Source of the DNA: Peptostreptococcaceae bacterium oral taxon 113 str. W5053
GTDB taxonomy: Bacteria > Bacillota > Clostridia > Tissierellales > Peptoniphilaceae
DNA length: 64,000 nucleotides
Assembly (NCBI GenBank): GCA_000467935.1
Contig: KI259766.1
Location: forward strand, 1 to 64,000
Direction: 5' to 3'
Part shown: positions 16,004-24,946 of the stretch, in pieces
Layout: each line of letters begins with the position of its first letter
Numbering within the stretch: the first letter of the stretch is position 1
The notes under the pieces: generated by a model
Seen by the model: the letters and a program-made list of their open reading frames with translations, nothing else
The model's database searches: none
Told to the model about the DNA's origin: nothing
Translations under genes and position numbers: made by a program

Positions 16004-17950
16004 TTATTCACCTATCGCTTTATATCGACCTACCATAATATCTCCATGATACACTGCATATAAACAATCTGCATACCCCCATATTTCAACTTCGGAAGGA
16101 TCACCTTTATGATAAGTTTGAGAATACACAGGGGTTTCTTTACCTCCATCAACTTCTACAATAGTAATTGGATATCCATCTCGATTTGGATCCGGTGTTA
16201 AATTTATTTTCAATTTAACTTTTTCTTCCGGATTTCTTTCTTTTACCTTTTTACCAAGACTAATACTTAACAATATTTCTGTATTCTTCGGCACCTGTTT
16301 TTCCTTGGGAACATCTTGATCCATAACTATTCCTTTTTCAAATTCTTCTGAATACTCCTCTATGCTCGGTAATTTTACTTTAAGTCCCAAAGAATGTAGC
16401 TCATTTGTTGCTGCCTCTAAACTCTTTCCAACCAAGTTTGGCATAGAAACTTTATCCTCTGCTTTCCCTTTACTTACAACAACATTAACTTTTGTATTTT
16501 TTGGTACTTCAGTTTTTGGTAAAGGATCTTGGCTGATGATTTTATCTTTTTCAATATCATCGCTATTTTCATAGGTAATACTTCCTCTATTTAAATTTGC
16601 AATGGATAATTTACTTTCCAACTCGTTAATATTTAAATTTATAAGATCCGGAACGACAAATAATTTTGCTCCCCCACTTAAATAATATCTAACAGTAGAA
16701 CCCGCCTTGACTTTTGTTTCCAATAAAGGATCTTGTCTTACAACTCGTCCTTCTTGTACTGTTTCATCTTCAATTATCTCGACTAACTCTCCGGTTAAGT
16801 TCAAATTTTTTAAAATTTCTTTGACTTCCGCTTCTGTATGATTGATCAAATTTGGGACAATAACTTCATTCGTTGAAAAAGATGTTTTTAAATAATTGTA
16901 ACCAAAATATATACCACCCAAGATTAATAACGATAAAATTAACGGAAATAAAATCTTTCGAAAACGATCCCCTTTCTTTTTTACCTGTCTGGAAGAATTT
17001 AAACCGTCTTTCTTCACTCGCTTGCTTCTATATACGTTTTGACTTTCTGTTTTCTTTTTGTCATGAATTTCTCTTTGAGTTTTAAAATCAAGCATTGTTG
17101 TAGCAGATAAATCTTGCAAATCTAATACCTCAGGTTTTAATAAGTCTTCTATGACTTCTTCAATAGTATGGTATCTATCTTCCGGTCGTTTCTTTAAACA
17201 CTTGGAAATTATAGTATCTAAACCCGTGCTGATATTTGGATTTCTAAGTTTTGCAGGAACTAATTTTTCCTGTATATGTTTAATCGCAACAGCTACACTA
17301 TTTTCTCCGTCATACGGAACTTGCCCTGTTGCCATTTCATATAAAACAACCCCCAAGGCATAAATATCCGATTGTTTATTCACATATTTTCCTTTTGCCT
17401 GTTCCGGAGAAATATAGTGAACTGTCCCTAAAACCGTTGAGGTATAGGCAATCGTACTGCTTGAAGCCACTTTTGCTATTCCAAAATCGGTGACTTTGAC
17501 TTGATTATCCTTGGTAATCATAATATTTTGAGGTTTAATATCTCTATGAACGATATTGTTATGATGGGCAATTTCTAATGCTTTGGAAATTTGAATACCG
17601 TAATCTTTGATTTGTTTCATGGAAAGAGGGGCTTTTTTCTGAATAATACTCTTTAAAGTTTCTCCATCAATATATTCCATAACAATATAATGAATCTCTT
17701 TCCCATTAATTTGATCCATTCCTACATCATAAATATTAATAATATTTGGATGGTTTAATCCCGCTGCCGCTTGTGCTTCAACTGAAAAATTTCTTAAAAA
17801 GTCCGTATCTTCTGAAAATTGATCCTTTAATACCTTTATGGCGACATTCCGTTTTAAAGTTTGATCAACAGCCTTATAGACCTCACTCATTCCGCCTATT
17901 CCGATTTTTTCAAGAATTACATATCGATTTCCTAATATTTTATCAATCAT
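16004..17950 (-). CDS. prkC: Serine/threonine protein kinase with PASTA domains
   Basis: This 648-residue membrane kinase is of the PrkC/StkP type, which senses peptidoglycan fragments and phosphorylates proteins of cell-wall growth, dormancy and translation. The kinase domain (about 8-270) has the Gly-Ile-Gly-Gly-Met loop, the Val-Ala-Ile-Lys lysine, His-Arg-Asp-Ile-Lys-Pro-Gln-Asn, and Asp-Phe-Gly. A juxtamembrane basic stretch is followed by one transmembrane helix near 330-350 and three PASTA domains outside (about 360-565), then a short extra C-terminal domain. A GTG lies at 17959, but the ATG at 17950 has GAGGTG six bases before it. It is coupled to the phosphatase gene stp. Confidence 0.96.
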   Translation of the reverse strand: MIDKILGNRYVILEKIGIGGMSEVYKAVDQTLKRNVAIKVLKDQFSEDTDFLRNFSVEAQAAAGLNHPNIINIYDVGMDQINGKEIHYIVMEYIDGETLKSIIQKKAPLSMKQIKDYGIQISKALEIAHHNNIVHRDIKPQNIMITKDNQVKVTDFGIAKVASSSTIAYTSTVLGTVHYISPEQAKGKYVNKQSDIYALGVVLYEMATGQVPYDGENSVAVAIKHIQEKLVPAKLRNPNISTGLDTIISKCLKKRPEDRYHTIEEVIEDLLKPEVLDLQDLSATTMLDFKTQREIHDKKKTESQNVYRSKRVKKDGLNSSRQVKKKGDRFRKILFPLILSLLILGGIYFGYNYLKTSFSTNEVIVPNLINHTEAEVKEILKNLNLTGELVEIIEDETVQEGRVVRQDPLLETKVKAGSTVRYYLSGGAKLFVVPDLINLNINELESKLSIANLNRGSITYENSDDIEKDKIISQDPLPKTEVPKNTKVNVVVSKGKAEDKVSMPNLVGKSLEAATNELHSLGLKVKLPSIEEYSEEFEKGIVMDQDVPKEKQVPKNTEILLSISLGKKVKERNPEEKVKLKINLTPDPNRDGYPITIVEVDGGKETPVYSQTYHKGDPSEVEIWGYADCLYAVYHGDIMVGRYKAIGE

Positions 17951-17960
17951 CCCAATCACC

Positions 17961-18674
17961 TCAACAGCTCATTAAACAAAGAGTAATATTATCTTTACCC
18001 CCTGCACTCAATGCTTCATTCATTAAAATTTGAGCTTTATCTTCCAATTGTACGTCTTGTTGCAATATATTTTCCATTTTTTCCAATGACACATCATCCG
18101 ATAAGCCATCTGTACAAAGCAACAGTAAATCTCCTTCTTTAAGTTCAATTAATTCATAATCCGCTTCTACATATTCATCTGTCCCTAAGCTTCTGGTAAT
18201 AATATGTCGAATATTTTTTTCCTCATCTTGATTGTATTCATTTTTCTCTTTTAATTCATTGATTAAAGAATGGTCATTCGTTAACTGTTTCAATGAGCCG
18301 TTTTGATATACATAGGCTCTACTATCTCCAATATGTGAAATATATGCTTGAGATCCATATACTATGGCAGATACAAATGTAGTTCCCATCCCCTGCATTG
18401 AATCATCCGTTAAAGATTTTTTATAAATCGCTTCATTTGCCCTAAACAAAGCTTCTTTCATAAAGGTGAAAATTGGAGGATGAGAATTTAGCTTTTCTTG
18501 AGCACAATTTACAACGATTTCAATTGCCATGGCAGACGCAATTTCTCCGGATTTATGCCCCCCCATTCCATCTGCAATCAATAATAAATGATGTTCATGG
18601 ATAGTGCCTGTAAAAAATTGATCCTGATTTTTTTCTCTTTTTTTGCCCACATCAGTTATTCCTATTGATTTCAA
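17961..18674 (-). CDS. stp: PP2C family serine/threonine phosphatase
   Basis: This 237-residue protein is a PPM/PP2C phosphatase (PrpC/Stp) that reverses phosphorylation by the neighbouring PASTA kinase. The metal-binding motifs are visible: Arg-Glu-Lys-Asn-Gln-Asp-Gln near 13-19, Ala-Asp-Gly-Met-Gly-Gly-His near 34-40, Gly-Asp-Ser-Arg near 119-122, and Asp-Gly-Leu-Ser-Asp and Asp-Asn near the end. The start codon is TTG with GGGGGAAG upstream. It overlaps the end of rlmN by 23 bases and ends just before prkC. Confidence 0.95.
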   Translation of the reverse strand: MKSIGITDVGKKREKNQDQFFTGTIHEHHLLLIADGMGGHKSGEIASAMAIEIVVNCAQEKLNSHPPIFTFMKEALFRANEAIYKKSLTDDSMQGMGTTFVSAIVYGSQAYISHIGDSRAYVYQNGSLKQLTNDHSLINELKEKNEYNQDEEKNIRHIITRSLGTDEYVEADYELIELKEGDLLLLCTDGLSDDVSLEKMENILQQDVQLEDKAQILMNEALSAGGKDNITLCLMSC

Positions 18675-19719
18675 TGATATCTTCCCCCTTTGTTTCCTTT
18701 CCTCTAAGTTGACCGCAAGCCCCTTGAATATCAGCCCCTTGTGATTTTCGAATAGTTGCGTTAATACCTTGTCGTATTAATTCTTGCTGAAAATTTTTGA
18801 TATAATCTGTATTGGGACTTTGTTTATTATATTCATCTATTTCATTTAAAGGAATTAAATTGATATGCATACTTTTATTCTTGAAAAGTTTCACCAACTG
18901 ATTTATATCCCTCATAGTATCATTAACATCGTGAATCAATGTATATTCAAAGCTGATTCTACGACCTGTTCTCTGAAAATATACGTCGCATGCATTCAAT
19001 ATTTGAAATATTGAATATTTTTTTGCAATAGGCATAATCAACCGTCTGTCTTTATCAAATGCACTATGAAGAGATATGGTTAAATTAAGTGGGATATCCT
19101 CTAAAGAAAATTTTAAAATTTCATCTACAAGACCACATGTAGAAACTGTCATATTTCGATAACTCATATGATGACCGTCCGGATGGTGAAACAATTTTAA
19201 AAAACGTACAACCGCTTCATAATTATCGAAAGGTTCCCCTATTCCCATCAGAACTATATTATTAACTTTACAATTTAAATCCCGTTCTATTTCATAAACC
19301 TGAAGTAATATTTCTGCTGAAGTAAGTCCGCGAATAAAAGCTTGTTTTGTTGAAGCACAAAAATGACACCCCATTCTGCAACCCACTTGAGTTGATAAAC
19401 AAAGGGTACTATGACTTCCCTGATTATCCAAATATACTGATTCAATATAATGGTTATCTTGTAATTTGAATAAATATTTTTTTGTGTTATCTTTTTTTGA
19501 GTCCACTCGCTTCCAAAGAACAATTTTATCCATTTTTTCCTTCCTAATTTTTTCAATAAATTGCTTTGGAAAAACAGTTGCTTTTTCAATTTCCGACAAT
19601 TGTTCCTTATGAAAAAAATGAAAGAGTTGCTTAGCCCGAAAAGCAGACTCACCGATTTGTATCATCCAATTCTTTAATTCTTCAGGAAATAATGAATTTA
19701 TAGCATATTTACTCTCCAC
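18652..19719 (-). CDS. rlmN: 23S rRNA (adenine(2503)-C(2))-methyltransferase RlmN
   Basis: RlmN is a radical SAM enzyme that methylates C2 of A2503 in 23S rRNA and of A37 in some tRNAs. The 355-residue protein has the cluster motif Cys-Arg-Met-Gly-Cys-His-Phe-Cys at about 115-122, Gly-Ile-Gly-Glu-Pro after it, and the late catalytic cysteine in Gly-Ala-Cys-Gly-Gln-Leu. The start codon is GTG with AGGAG upstream. It lies between the YugP-type peptidase and stp, as in the conserved Firmicute cluster. Confidence 0.96.
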   Translation of the reverse strand: MESKYAINSLFPEELKNWMIQIGESAFRAKQLFHFFHKEQLSEIEKATVFPKQFIEKIRKEKMDKIVLWKRVDSKKDNTKKYLFKLQDNHYIESVYLDNQGSHSTLCLSTQVGCRMGCHFCASTKQAFIRGLTSAEILLQVYEIERDLNCKVNNIVLMGIGEPFDNYEAVVRFLKLFHHPDGHHMSYRNMTVSTCGLVDEILKFSLEDIPLNLTISLHSAFDKDRRLIMPIAKKYSIFQILNACDVYFQRTGRRISFEYTLIHDVNDTMRDINQLVKLFKNKSMHINLIPLNEIDEYNKQSPNTDYIKNFQQELIRQGINATIRKSQGADIQGACGQLRGKETKGEDIIEINRNN

Positions 19720-19735
19720 ATATATACTCCTATAT

Positions 19736-20425
19736 TTACCGTTCTCTTTTACTGATGGATAACAAGCGTAAAAATTGCCCTAATGTAGCAAGAGTTGCTG
19801 CAAGATAGGTTAAAATTGCAGCCCCTAACACTTTTTGAACAGGGCTTATTTCATCTTGGGTGATATATCCCATTTCTTCTAAATTCACTAACGCTCTTCG
19901 ACTGGCATCATACTCAACAGGTAAAGTTACAAGTTGAAACAGTAAAATTATAAAATACAACATCACCGCAATCTTCGTCAATGAAACCATCTGCATAACA
20001 ATTCCAGCAATAAGAATTAAAAATACTATTCTGGATGATATCACAGCTACAGGAGCGATGGCTCCTCTAAGTTTCATCAAGCCATAGTCTTCTCCGTGTT
20101 GAATCGCATGACCGGTTTCATGTGCCGCCACACCAATGGAAGATATGCTATTTCCATTACAAACCTCCTCAGATAAACTCATAACCTTAGATTTCGGATC
20201 ATAGTTATCTGTCAGATATCCTGGAATTACACGAATAGACACATCATACAAACCATGTCTATCCAACATTTGCCTTGCAACCTCTTTACCCGTAATCCCT
20301 TTATGATTTTTGATTTGAAAATATTGATTATATACTCGCCCAACTTTCGATTGAGCGTAAAAACTTAAAAGCATTGCTGCTATAATGATAATCCAAGCCA
20401 AAGAGTATAAGAATTGTTGATTCAT
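19736..20425 (-). CDS. Neutral zinc metallopeptidase, YugP family
   Basis: This 229-residue membrane protein is a putative zinc metallopeptidase of the YugP/DUF2268-unlike, HExxH type. It has a hydrophobic N-terminus, the zinc motif Ala-Ala-His-Glu-Thr-Gly-His-Ala-Ile-Gln-His near residues 99-109, two central hydrophobic segments around 125-165, and a C-terminal hydrophobic segment near 203-220. GGGGG lies before the ATG. The natural substrate is unknown. It occupies the position between fmt and rlmN where Bacillus has rsmB. Confidence 0.9.
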   Translation of the reverse strand: MNQQFLYSLAWIIIIAAMLLSFYAQSKVGRVYNQYFQIKNHKGITGKEVARQMLDRHGLYDVSIRVIPGYLTDNYDPKSKVMSLSEEVCNGNSISSIGVAAHETGHAIQHGEDYGLMKLRGAIAPVAVISSRIVFLILIAGIVMQMVSLTKIAVMLYFIILLFQLVTLPVEYDASRRALVNLEEMGYITQDEISPVQKVLGAAILTYLAATLATLGQFLRLLSISKRER

Positions 20426-20434
20426 TTTTTCCCC

Positions 20435-21361
20435 CTATTCAAAAATTATCCCTTTTTCTAAGGTATTCCCCTTTACAAAATCAAATACCGACATCTTTTT
20501 TTTATTCGGAAATTGAAGCTCGGTCACTCGAAAAATTCCTTTTCCACAAGAGACATCTATTCCCTCCGAACTAATGTTCAATATAGTTCCTGGTTTTTTA
20601 TCAGAATTTTCATAAATAGAAATTCCGTTAAATATTTTTATCCTGATATTTTCATAAAAAGTATATACCCCCGGTCTGACTTTTAAAGCCCTTATCAAAT
20701 TATTGATATCATCCGATGAACTTTGCCAATTTACATGTCCCATTTCCTTAGTAATTTTTTTAGCGTAGGTAAATATTTTCCCTTGTTTTTTTCTTTGAGC
20801 ATATAAAATGTCATAATTTTTGATAACATAGATTATATCTTTAGCTCCTTGCTTTGCTAATTTATCTGACAAAGTGTAAATATCATCTTCATTGTCGATT
20901 GACATCATAGTCGAATACAATACGTCGCCATTGTCTAAACCCTTGTCTACAATCATGATAGAAACGCCAGTTTCTTTTTTCCCATCTAAAATAGCTTGTT
21001 CTATCGGCGCAGCCCCGCGATATTCCGGAAGTAAAGACGGATGTATATTTAAAAATCGATTCGGTAAAAGATTTAACAGATCTTCTTTTATCAACTGTCC
21101 ATAAGCAACTTCAATAAGAAAATCTGGTTGAAGTTTTTTAATATACTCTATTACTTCTATATCATTTACATTGTCCGGTGTCAATACGGGAAGCTTTAAA
21201 GCAAATGCTGCTTCTTTTACCGGGGTCGGCATCATTTTACGTCTACTTCTTTCCTTATCTGGTGCCGTTATTACCAAAAGAACTTCAAAATGATTATAAA
21301 GTTCCTGGAGCGCATTGACTGCAAAATCAGGAGTTCCCATAAATATTACTTTTTTAGGCAC
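20435..21361 (-). CDS. fmt: Methionyl-tRNA formyltransferase
   Basis: Fmt formylates initiator Met-tRNA using 10-formyltetrahydrofolate. In this 308-residue protein the N-terminal motif Val-Ile-Phe-Met-Gly-Thr-Pro-Asp-Phe-Ala lies at 5-14, followed by His-Pro-Ser-Leu-Leu-Pro-Glu-Tyr-Arg-Gly-Ala-Ala-Pro-Ile near 105-118. A TTG at 21388 would extend it into def; I prefer the GTG at 21361 because it gives the family N-terminus. That GTG overlaps the def stop codon (GTGCCTAA), so the pair is translationally coupled. Confidence 0.95.
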   Translation of the reverse strand: MPKKVIFMGTPDFAVNALQELYNHFEVLLVITAPDKERSRRKMMPTPVKEAAFALKLPVLTPDNVNDIEVIEYIKKLQPDFLIEVAYGQLIKEDLLNLLPNRFLNIHPSLLPEYRGAAPIEQAILDGKKETGVSIMIVDKGLDNGDVLYSTMMSIDNEDDIYTLSDKLAKQGAKDIIYVIKNYDILYAQRKKQGKIFTYAKKITKEMGHVNWQSSSDDINNLIRALKVRPGVYTFYENIRIKIFNGISIYENSDKKPGTILNISSEGIDVSCGKGIFRVTELQFPNKKKMSVFDFVKGNTLEKGIIFE

Positions 21362-21851
21362 GTCTTTCTCTCTTTCTTTCTTGTTCAAGGTATTCTTTCG
21401 GTAATTGTTCTTCCGGAATGACCTTATCTTTAAAAAGTATCCCTTCTAAATGATCTACCTCATGACAAATTGCTCGCGCCAAAAAGCCTGCAGCTTCTAA
21501 ATACTTTTTATTTCCATCAATATCCAAATATTCAAGGCTCAATTTCTCCGGTCTACATACAACCCCTGAATAATCTGGTATAGATAAACATCCTTCAGCC
21601 ATAAAGCTTTCGCCTGATGAATTTTTAATCACTGGATTAATCAATTTCATTGGCCCATCACCAATATCGACAACCACCGCCCTTTTTAAAATACCTACTT
21701 GAGGTGCTGCCAACCCGACTCCTTCTGCATCATACATCGTCTCTAACATATCATCCAACAAAATCTTTAGTCGAGTATCAATCGTCTCTATTTCTTTCGA
21801 CCGTTTACGAAGTAATGGATCCCCATCTATCCTTATATTTCTTAGAGCCAT
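21354..21851 (-). CDS. def: Peptide deformylase
   Basis: Def removes the N-formyl group from new proteins. The 165-residue protein carries the three metal/active-site motifs: Gly-Val-Gly-Leu-Ala-Ala-Pro-Gln-Val-Gly near 44-53, Glu-Gly-Cys-Leu-Ser near 87-91, and His-Glu-Val-Asp-His near 130-134. AAAGGAGG lies before the ATG. It is coupled to fmt downstream and follows priA. Confidence 0.97.
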   Translation of the reverse strand: MALRNIRIDGDPLLRKRSKEIETIDTRLKILLDDMLETMYDAEGVGLAAPQVGILKRAVVVDIGDGPMKLINPVIKNSSGESFMAEGCLSIPDYSGVVCRPEKLSLEYLDIDGNKKYLEAAGFLARAICHEVDHLEGILFKDKVIPEEQLPKEYLEQERKRERRA

Positions 21852-21864
21852 TCTATGACCTCCT

Positions 21865-24093
21865 TTATAAAATCATTCCCGGGTGAATTGTAATTCCAAT
21901 TTTCACTTCTTTCTTATCCATCTTAAATTCATTATTTGTAGATATCCGTCTTAAAACACTCTTTATAAATTCTATTTCTCCGCTTGTTTTTATTAAAATT
22001 TGAAAGCGGTAATTATCTTTTATTTTTGGAATCTGACAAGGATTAGGTCCTATAATCCAAATTTTATCCTCTTTTTCTTTTACCAAATCCTTTATCGTTG
22101 AATAAAGATAATGTATAGTCCATCCAACTTTTTCTCGAACTCTTCCTGAACATATCACACTAATCAACTCGGTATATGGTGGATATTGAAAAATTTTCCT
22201 CACCTTTATTTCCTCTTGATAAAATGAATGATAATCATAATTTTTTGAAAAAGCTATTGCATAATGTTCCGGATTATACGTTTGAACAATAACTTTTCCA
22301 GGTTCTTCTCCCCTTCCGGCTCGTCCAGCTACCTGAGTAATTAATTGAAAGGTTTTTTCCGAAGCTTTGTAATTGGGTAAATTAAGACTAATATCTGCAG
22401 ACAGGACTCCCACCAAAGTTACATTTTTAAAATCCAAACCTTTTGCGATCATTTGCGTTCCAATAAGGATATCAATATCACCATCAATCATTTTTTTGTA
22501 AATGGTTTCGTAAGAGTTCTTTTGTCTAGTTGTATCGAAATCCATACGAGCGACTCTCGCATTCTTAAAATATTTTCTTACATATTCCTCAACTTGCTCC
22601 GTTCCAATTCCAAAATGTCGAATTGCCGATGAACCACATACAGGACATTTTTTTGGAATTATTTTTGTTTTTCCACAATAGTGACAAATCAACCTGTGTG
22701 CATGTTGATGATAAGTCATAGATACTTCACAAGAATCACATTTCTCTGAATAACCACATTTCCTGCAAAATACAAAAGAAGAATGTCCTCTTTTATTTAA
22801 AAACAAAATAATTTGTTTTTTTTGCCTTAAAGCTTTCTGCATTTCATAATAGAGTAATCGACTAAAAATGGAATTATTTTTTTCTTTTAATTCGGTGCGC
22901 ATATCCACAATCGATAAATCAGGCATGTTTTGATTTAATGCCCTCCTATTGAGTTCTAAAAGAATAATATCTTTTTGATATACACGAAAACAACTTTCAA
23001 GTCTAGGCGTTGCAGAACCTAAAACTAATGGAATTTGATGATAATTTGCTCGTATTTCCCCAATTTCCCTTGCGTCATATTTGGGTGTTTGGTCTGACTT
23101 ATAACTTTCTTCATGTTCTTCATCGATAATAATAATTCCTAAATTTTTTAACGGTGCAAAAATAGCCGACCTGGCACCAACCACAATATCTACATCCTTA
23201 TCTAAAATTTTCTGCCATTGATCATATCGTTCAGAATACGTTAATTTACTGTGTAAAACTGCCACCCGTTCTCCAAATCTTCCACTAAATCTGGCTATCG
23301 TTTGTGGGGTAAGTGCAATTTCCGGAACTAATATAATTGCACTCTTTCCATTTTTTAGTGCATTTTCCACTAATTGTAAATAAACTTCCGTCTTTCCACT
23401 CCCCGTTACACCCTTTAATAAAAAAATTCCTTTTCCTTTATGGTTTACAACGGATTGATAGGCATTATATTGTTCTTCGTTCAACCTTAATTTTTTATAT
23501 TTTAATTGAGGAAAAATAACATTTCTAAACACTCTTTTATTGTCTTTCTGTATAGCATTTTTATTCCATAATTCCTGAATGACAGATCTAGATACTCCTG
23601 TATCTGCCAATAACTCCTTCTCCGAAATCCAGTCAAGATTCTTTAAATAATTCAAAACATAATGCTGTTTTTTTGCTTTTGAAGACAAAGTCGTAATATC
23701 AAAGCCATCATTCCTCCGAATATAATTTGCTGTTTGAACATGAATTACCTTTTTTGAATTCGGTTGTAATTGTATACCGCCTGGAATCACAGCTTTTAAT
23801 GCCTGTGTATAATTGCAAAGAGTATCTTTAGAAATTTTTTTTGCAATCGTCATTAATTCCGGTGTGATCAGTGCCGTTGAATCTAATATTCTATCAATGT
23901 TTTTTACCGAATAATTTGGAATCTCTGATATTTCTTCAATCACAATTCCAATTTGCTTTCGATTACCCTTCCCAAATGGCAATTCAACACGAATCCCCTC
24001 AAGATTATTCCGTGATGAGTCTAAAGCATATGTGTAGAGTTGGTCTGTGTTTCCTGTGTTTGTAAGTACAACTACATTCACATATCTTTTCAT
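21865..24093 (-). CDS. priA: Primosomal protein N' (replication restart helicase)
   Basis: PriA recognises collapsed replication forks and reloads the replisome. The 742-residue protein has the N-terminal 3'-end binding region, Walker A Gly-Val-Thr-Gly-Ser-Gly-Lys-Thr near 230-237, the DEEH box Asp-Glu-Glu-His-Glu-Glu-Ser-Tyr, and a double zinc site with Cys pairs (Cys-Arg-Lys-Cys, Cys-Asp-Ser-Cys, Cys-His-Tyr-Cys, Cys-Pro-Val-Cys) near 445-485. The helicase C domain ends in Gln-Val-Ala-Gly-Arg-Ala-Gly-Arg. GAGGG lies before the ATG. It sits directly after rpoZ; coaBC, which usually separates them, is absent. Confidence 0.97.
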   Translation of the reverse strand: MKRYVNVVVLTNTGNTDQLYTYALDSSRNNLEGIRVELPFGKGNRKQIGIVIEEISEIPNYSVKNIDRILDSTALITPELMTIAKKISKDTLCNYTQALKAVIPGGIQLQPNSKKVIHVQTANYIRRNDGFDITTLSSKAKKQHYVLNYLKNLDWISEKELLADTGVSRSVIQELWNKNAIQKDNKRVFRNVIFPQLKYKKLRLNEEQYNAYQSVVNHKGKGIFLLKGVTGSGKTEVYLQLVENALKNGKSAIILVPEIALTPQTIARFSGRFGERVAVLHSKLTYSERYDQWQKILDKDVDIVVGARSAIFAPLKNLGIIIIDEEHEESYKSDQTPKYDAREIGEIRANYHQIPLVLGSATPRLESCFRVYQKDIILLELNRRALNQNMPDLSIVDMRTELKEKNNSIFSRLLYYEMQKALRQKKQIILFLNKRGHSSFVFCRKCGYSEKCDSCEVSMTYHQHAHRLICHYCGKTKIIPKKCPVCGSSAIRHFGIGTEQVEEYVRKYFKNARVARMDFDTTRQKNSYETIYKKMIDGDIDILIGTQMIAKGLDFKNVTLVGVLSADISLNLPNYKASEKTFQLITQVAGRAGRGEEPGKVIVQTYNPEHYAIAFSKNYDYHSFYQEEIKVRKIFQYPPYTELISVICSGRVREKVGWTIHYLYSTIKDLVKEKEDKIWIIGPNPCQIPKIKDNYRFQILIKTSGEIEFIKSVLRRISTNNEFKMDKKEVKIGITIHPGMIL

Positions 24094-24102
24094 ATCTACC
24101 CT

Positions 24103-24315
24103 CTACCTGAAATTTTCTCTATCTTCATTTATATCGAATTCTACTTTACCGGCCATAATTTCTTCAATGGCAATACTCACAGGATTTAATGCCTTTGTAT
24201 CTACCAAAGGCTTAGACCCTGCCACAATTCTTCTTGCTCTTTTGGCCGCAATGCTGACAATTCCATATCTGGAATCACTTACCCTGCTTAATTCAATAAA
24301 AGATGGATTAATCAT
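24103..24315 (-). CDS. rpoZ: DNA-directed RNA polymerase subunit omega
   Basis: Omega is a small accessory subunit that helps assemble RNA polymerase. The 70-residue protein has the family core Ser-Arg-Tyr-Gly-Ile-Val-Ser-Ile-Ala-Ala-Lys-Arg-Ala-Arg near residues 15-28, and the Lys-Pro-Leu and Asn-Pro-Val-Ser-Ile-Ala motifs after it. It overlaps the last bases of gmk, the classical gmk-rpoZ pair. Confidence 0.95.
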   Translation of the reverse strand: MINPSFIELSRVSDSRYGIVSIAAKRARRIVAGSKPLVDTKALNPVSIAIEEIMAGKVEFDINEDRENFR

Positions 24316-24928
24316 AATATTTTGTCCTTTCTGAAAATTCTTCTACTAAATCTATATTATTCTTGATTCTTAACTTTTCTGCACAAAAAATATTTTTTAA
24401 TTCATTTTTTGCAGTCGCTAAATCATCATTGATAACCATATAATCATATTTATCCATATTCGAAAACTCTAAAGCTGCATTTTTTAAGCGTTTCTGCACC
24501 TCTTCTTCTGTTTCGGTCCCTCGACGATGAATCCTTTCTACCAAAGTCTCTAAATTTGGAGGAGCAATAAAAATCAATATCGCTTCCGAATCATTTTTTT
24601 TAACCTGAAGTCCACCTTGTGTATCAATTTCCAAGAGAATATTTTTTCCTTCTTTCCTCATATTCTCCACAAAACTTTTCGGCGTTCCATAATATTGATC
24701 ATGAACTTTTGCATATTCTAAGAACATTTGACGAGTAATCATATCTTCAAATTCTTCTTTCGATTTGAAATAATAAGAAATACCCTCTTTTTCATTGCTA
24801 CGGATTTTTCTTGTCGTTGCGGAAATCGAAAGAACAAAATCATCACTATCCTTTAATATTTCTTCACATAAAGTTCCTTTCCCAACAGCAGTGGGTCCGG
24901 AAATAACATATAATCTGCCCTGTCTCAT
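24308..24928 (-). CDS. gmk: Guanylate kinase
   Basis: Gmk phosphorylates GMP to GDP. The 206-residue protein has the P-loop Gly-Pro-Thr-Ala-Val-Gly-Lys-Gly-Thr near 9-17, with Thr-Ala where many homologues have Ser-Gly, then Ser-Ala-Thr-Thr-Arg and the GMP-binding Glu-Gly-Ile-Ser-Tyr. A TTG at 24934 is possible, but the ATG at 24928 has AGGAG eight bases upstream. It lies between yicC and rpoZ; remA, which is often here, is missing. Confidence 0.96.
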   Translation of the reverse strand: MRQGRLYVISGPTAVGKGTLCEEILKDSDDFVLSISATTRKIRSNEKEGISYYFKSKEEFEDMITRQMFLEYAKVHDQYYGTPKSFVENMRKEGKNILLEIDTQGGLQVKKNDSEAILIFIAPPNLETLVERIHRRGTETEEEVQKRLKNAALEFSNMDKYDYMVINDDLATAKNELKNIFCAEKLRIKNNIDLVEEFSERTKYYD

Positions 24929-24946
24929 ACACAAAACTCCTCGCTT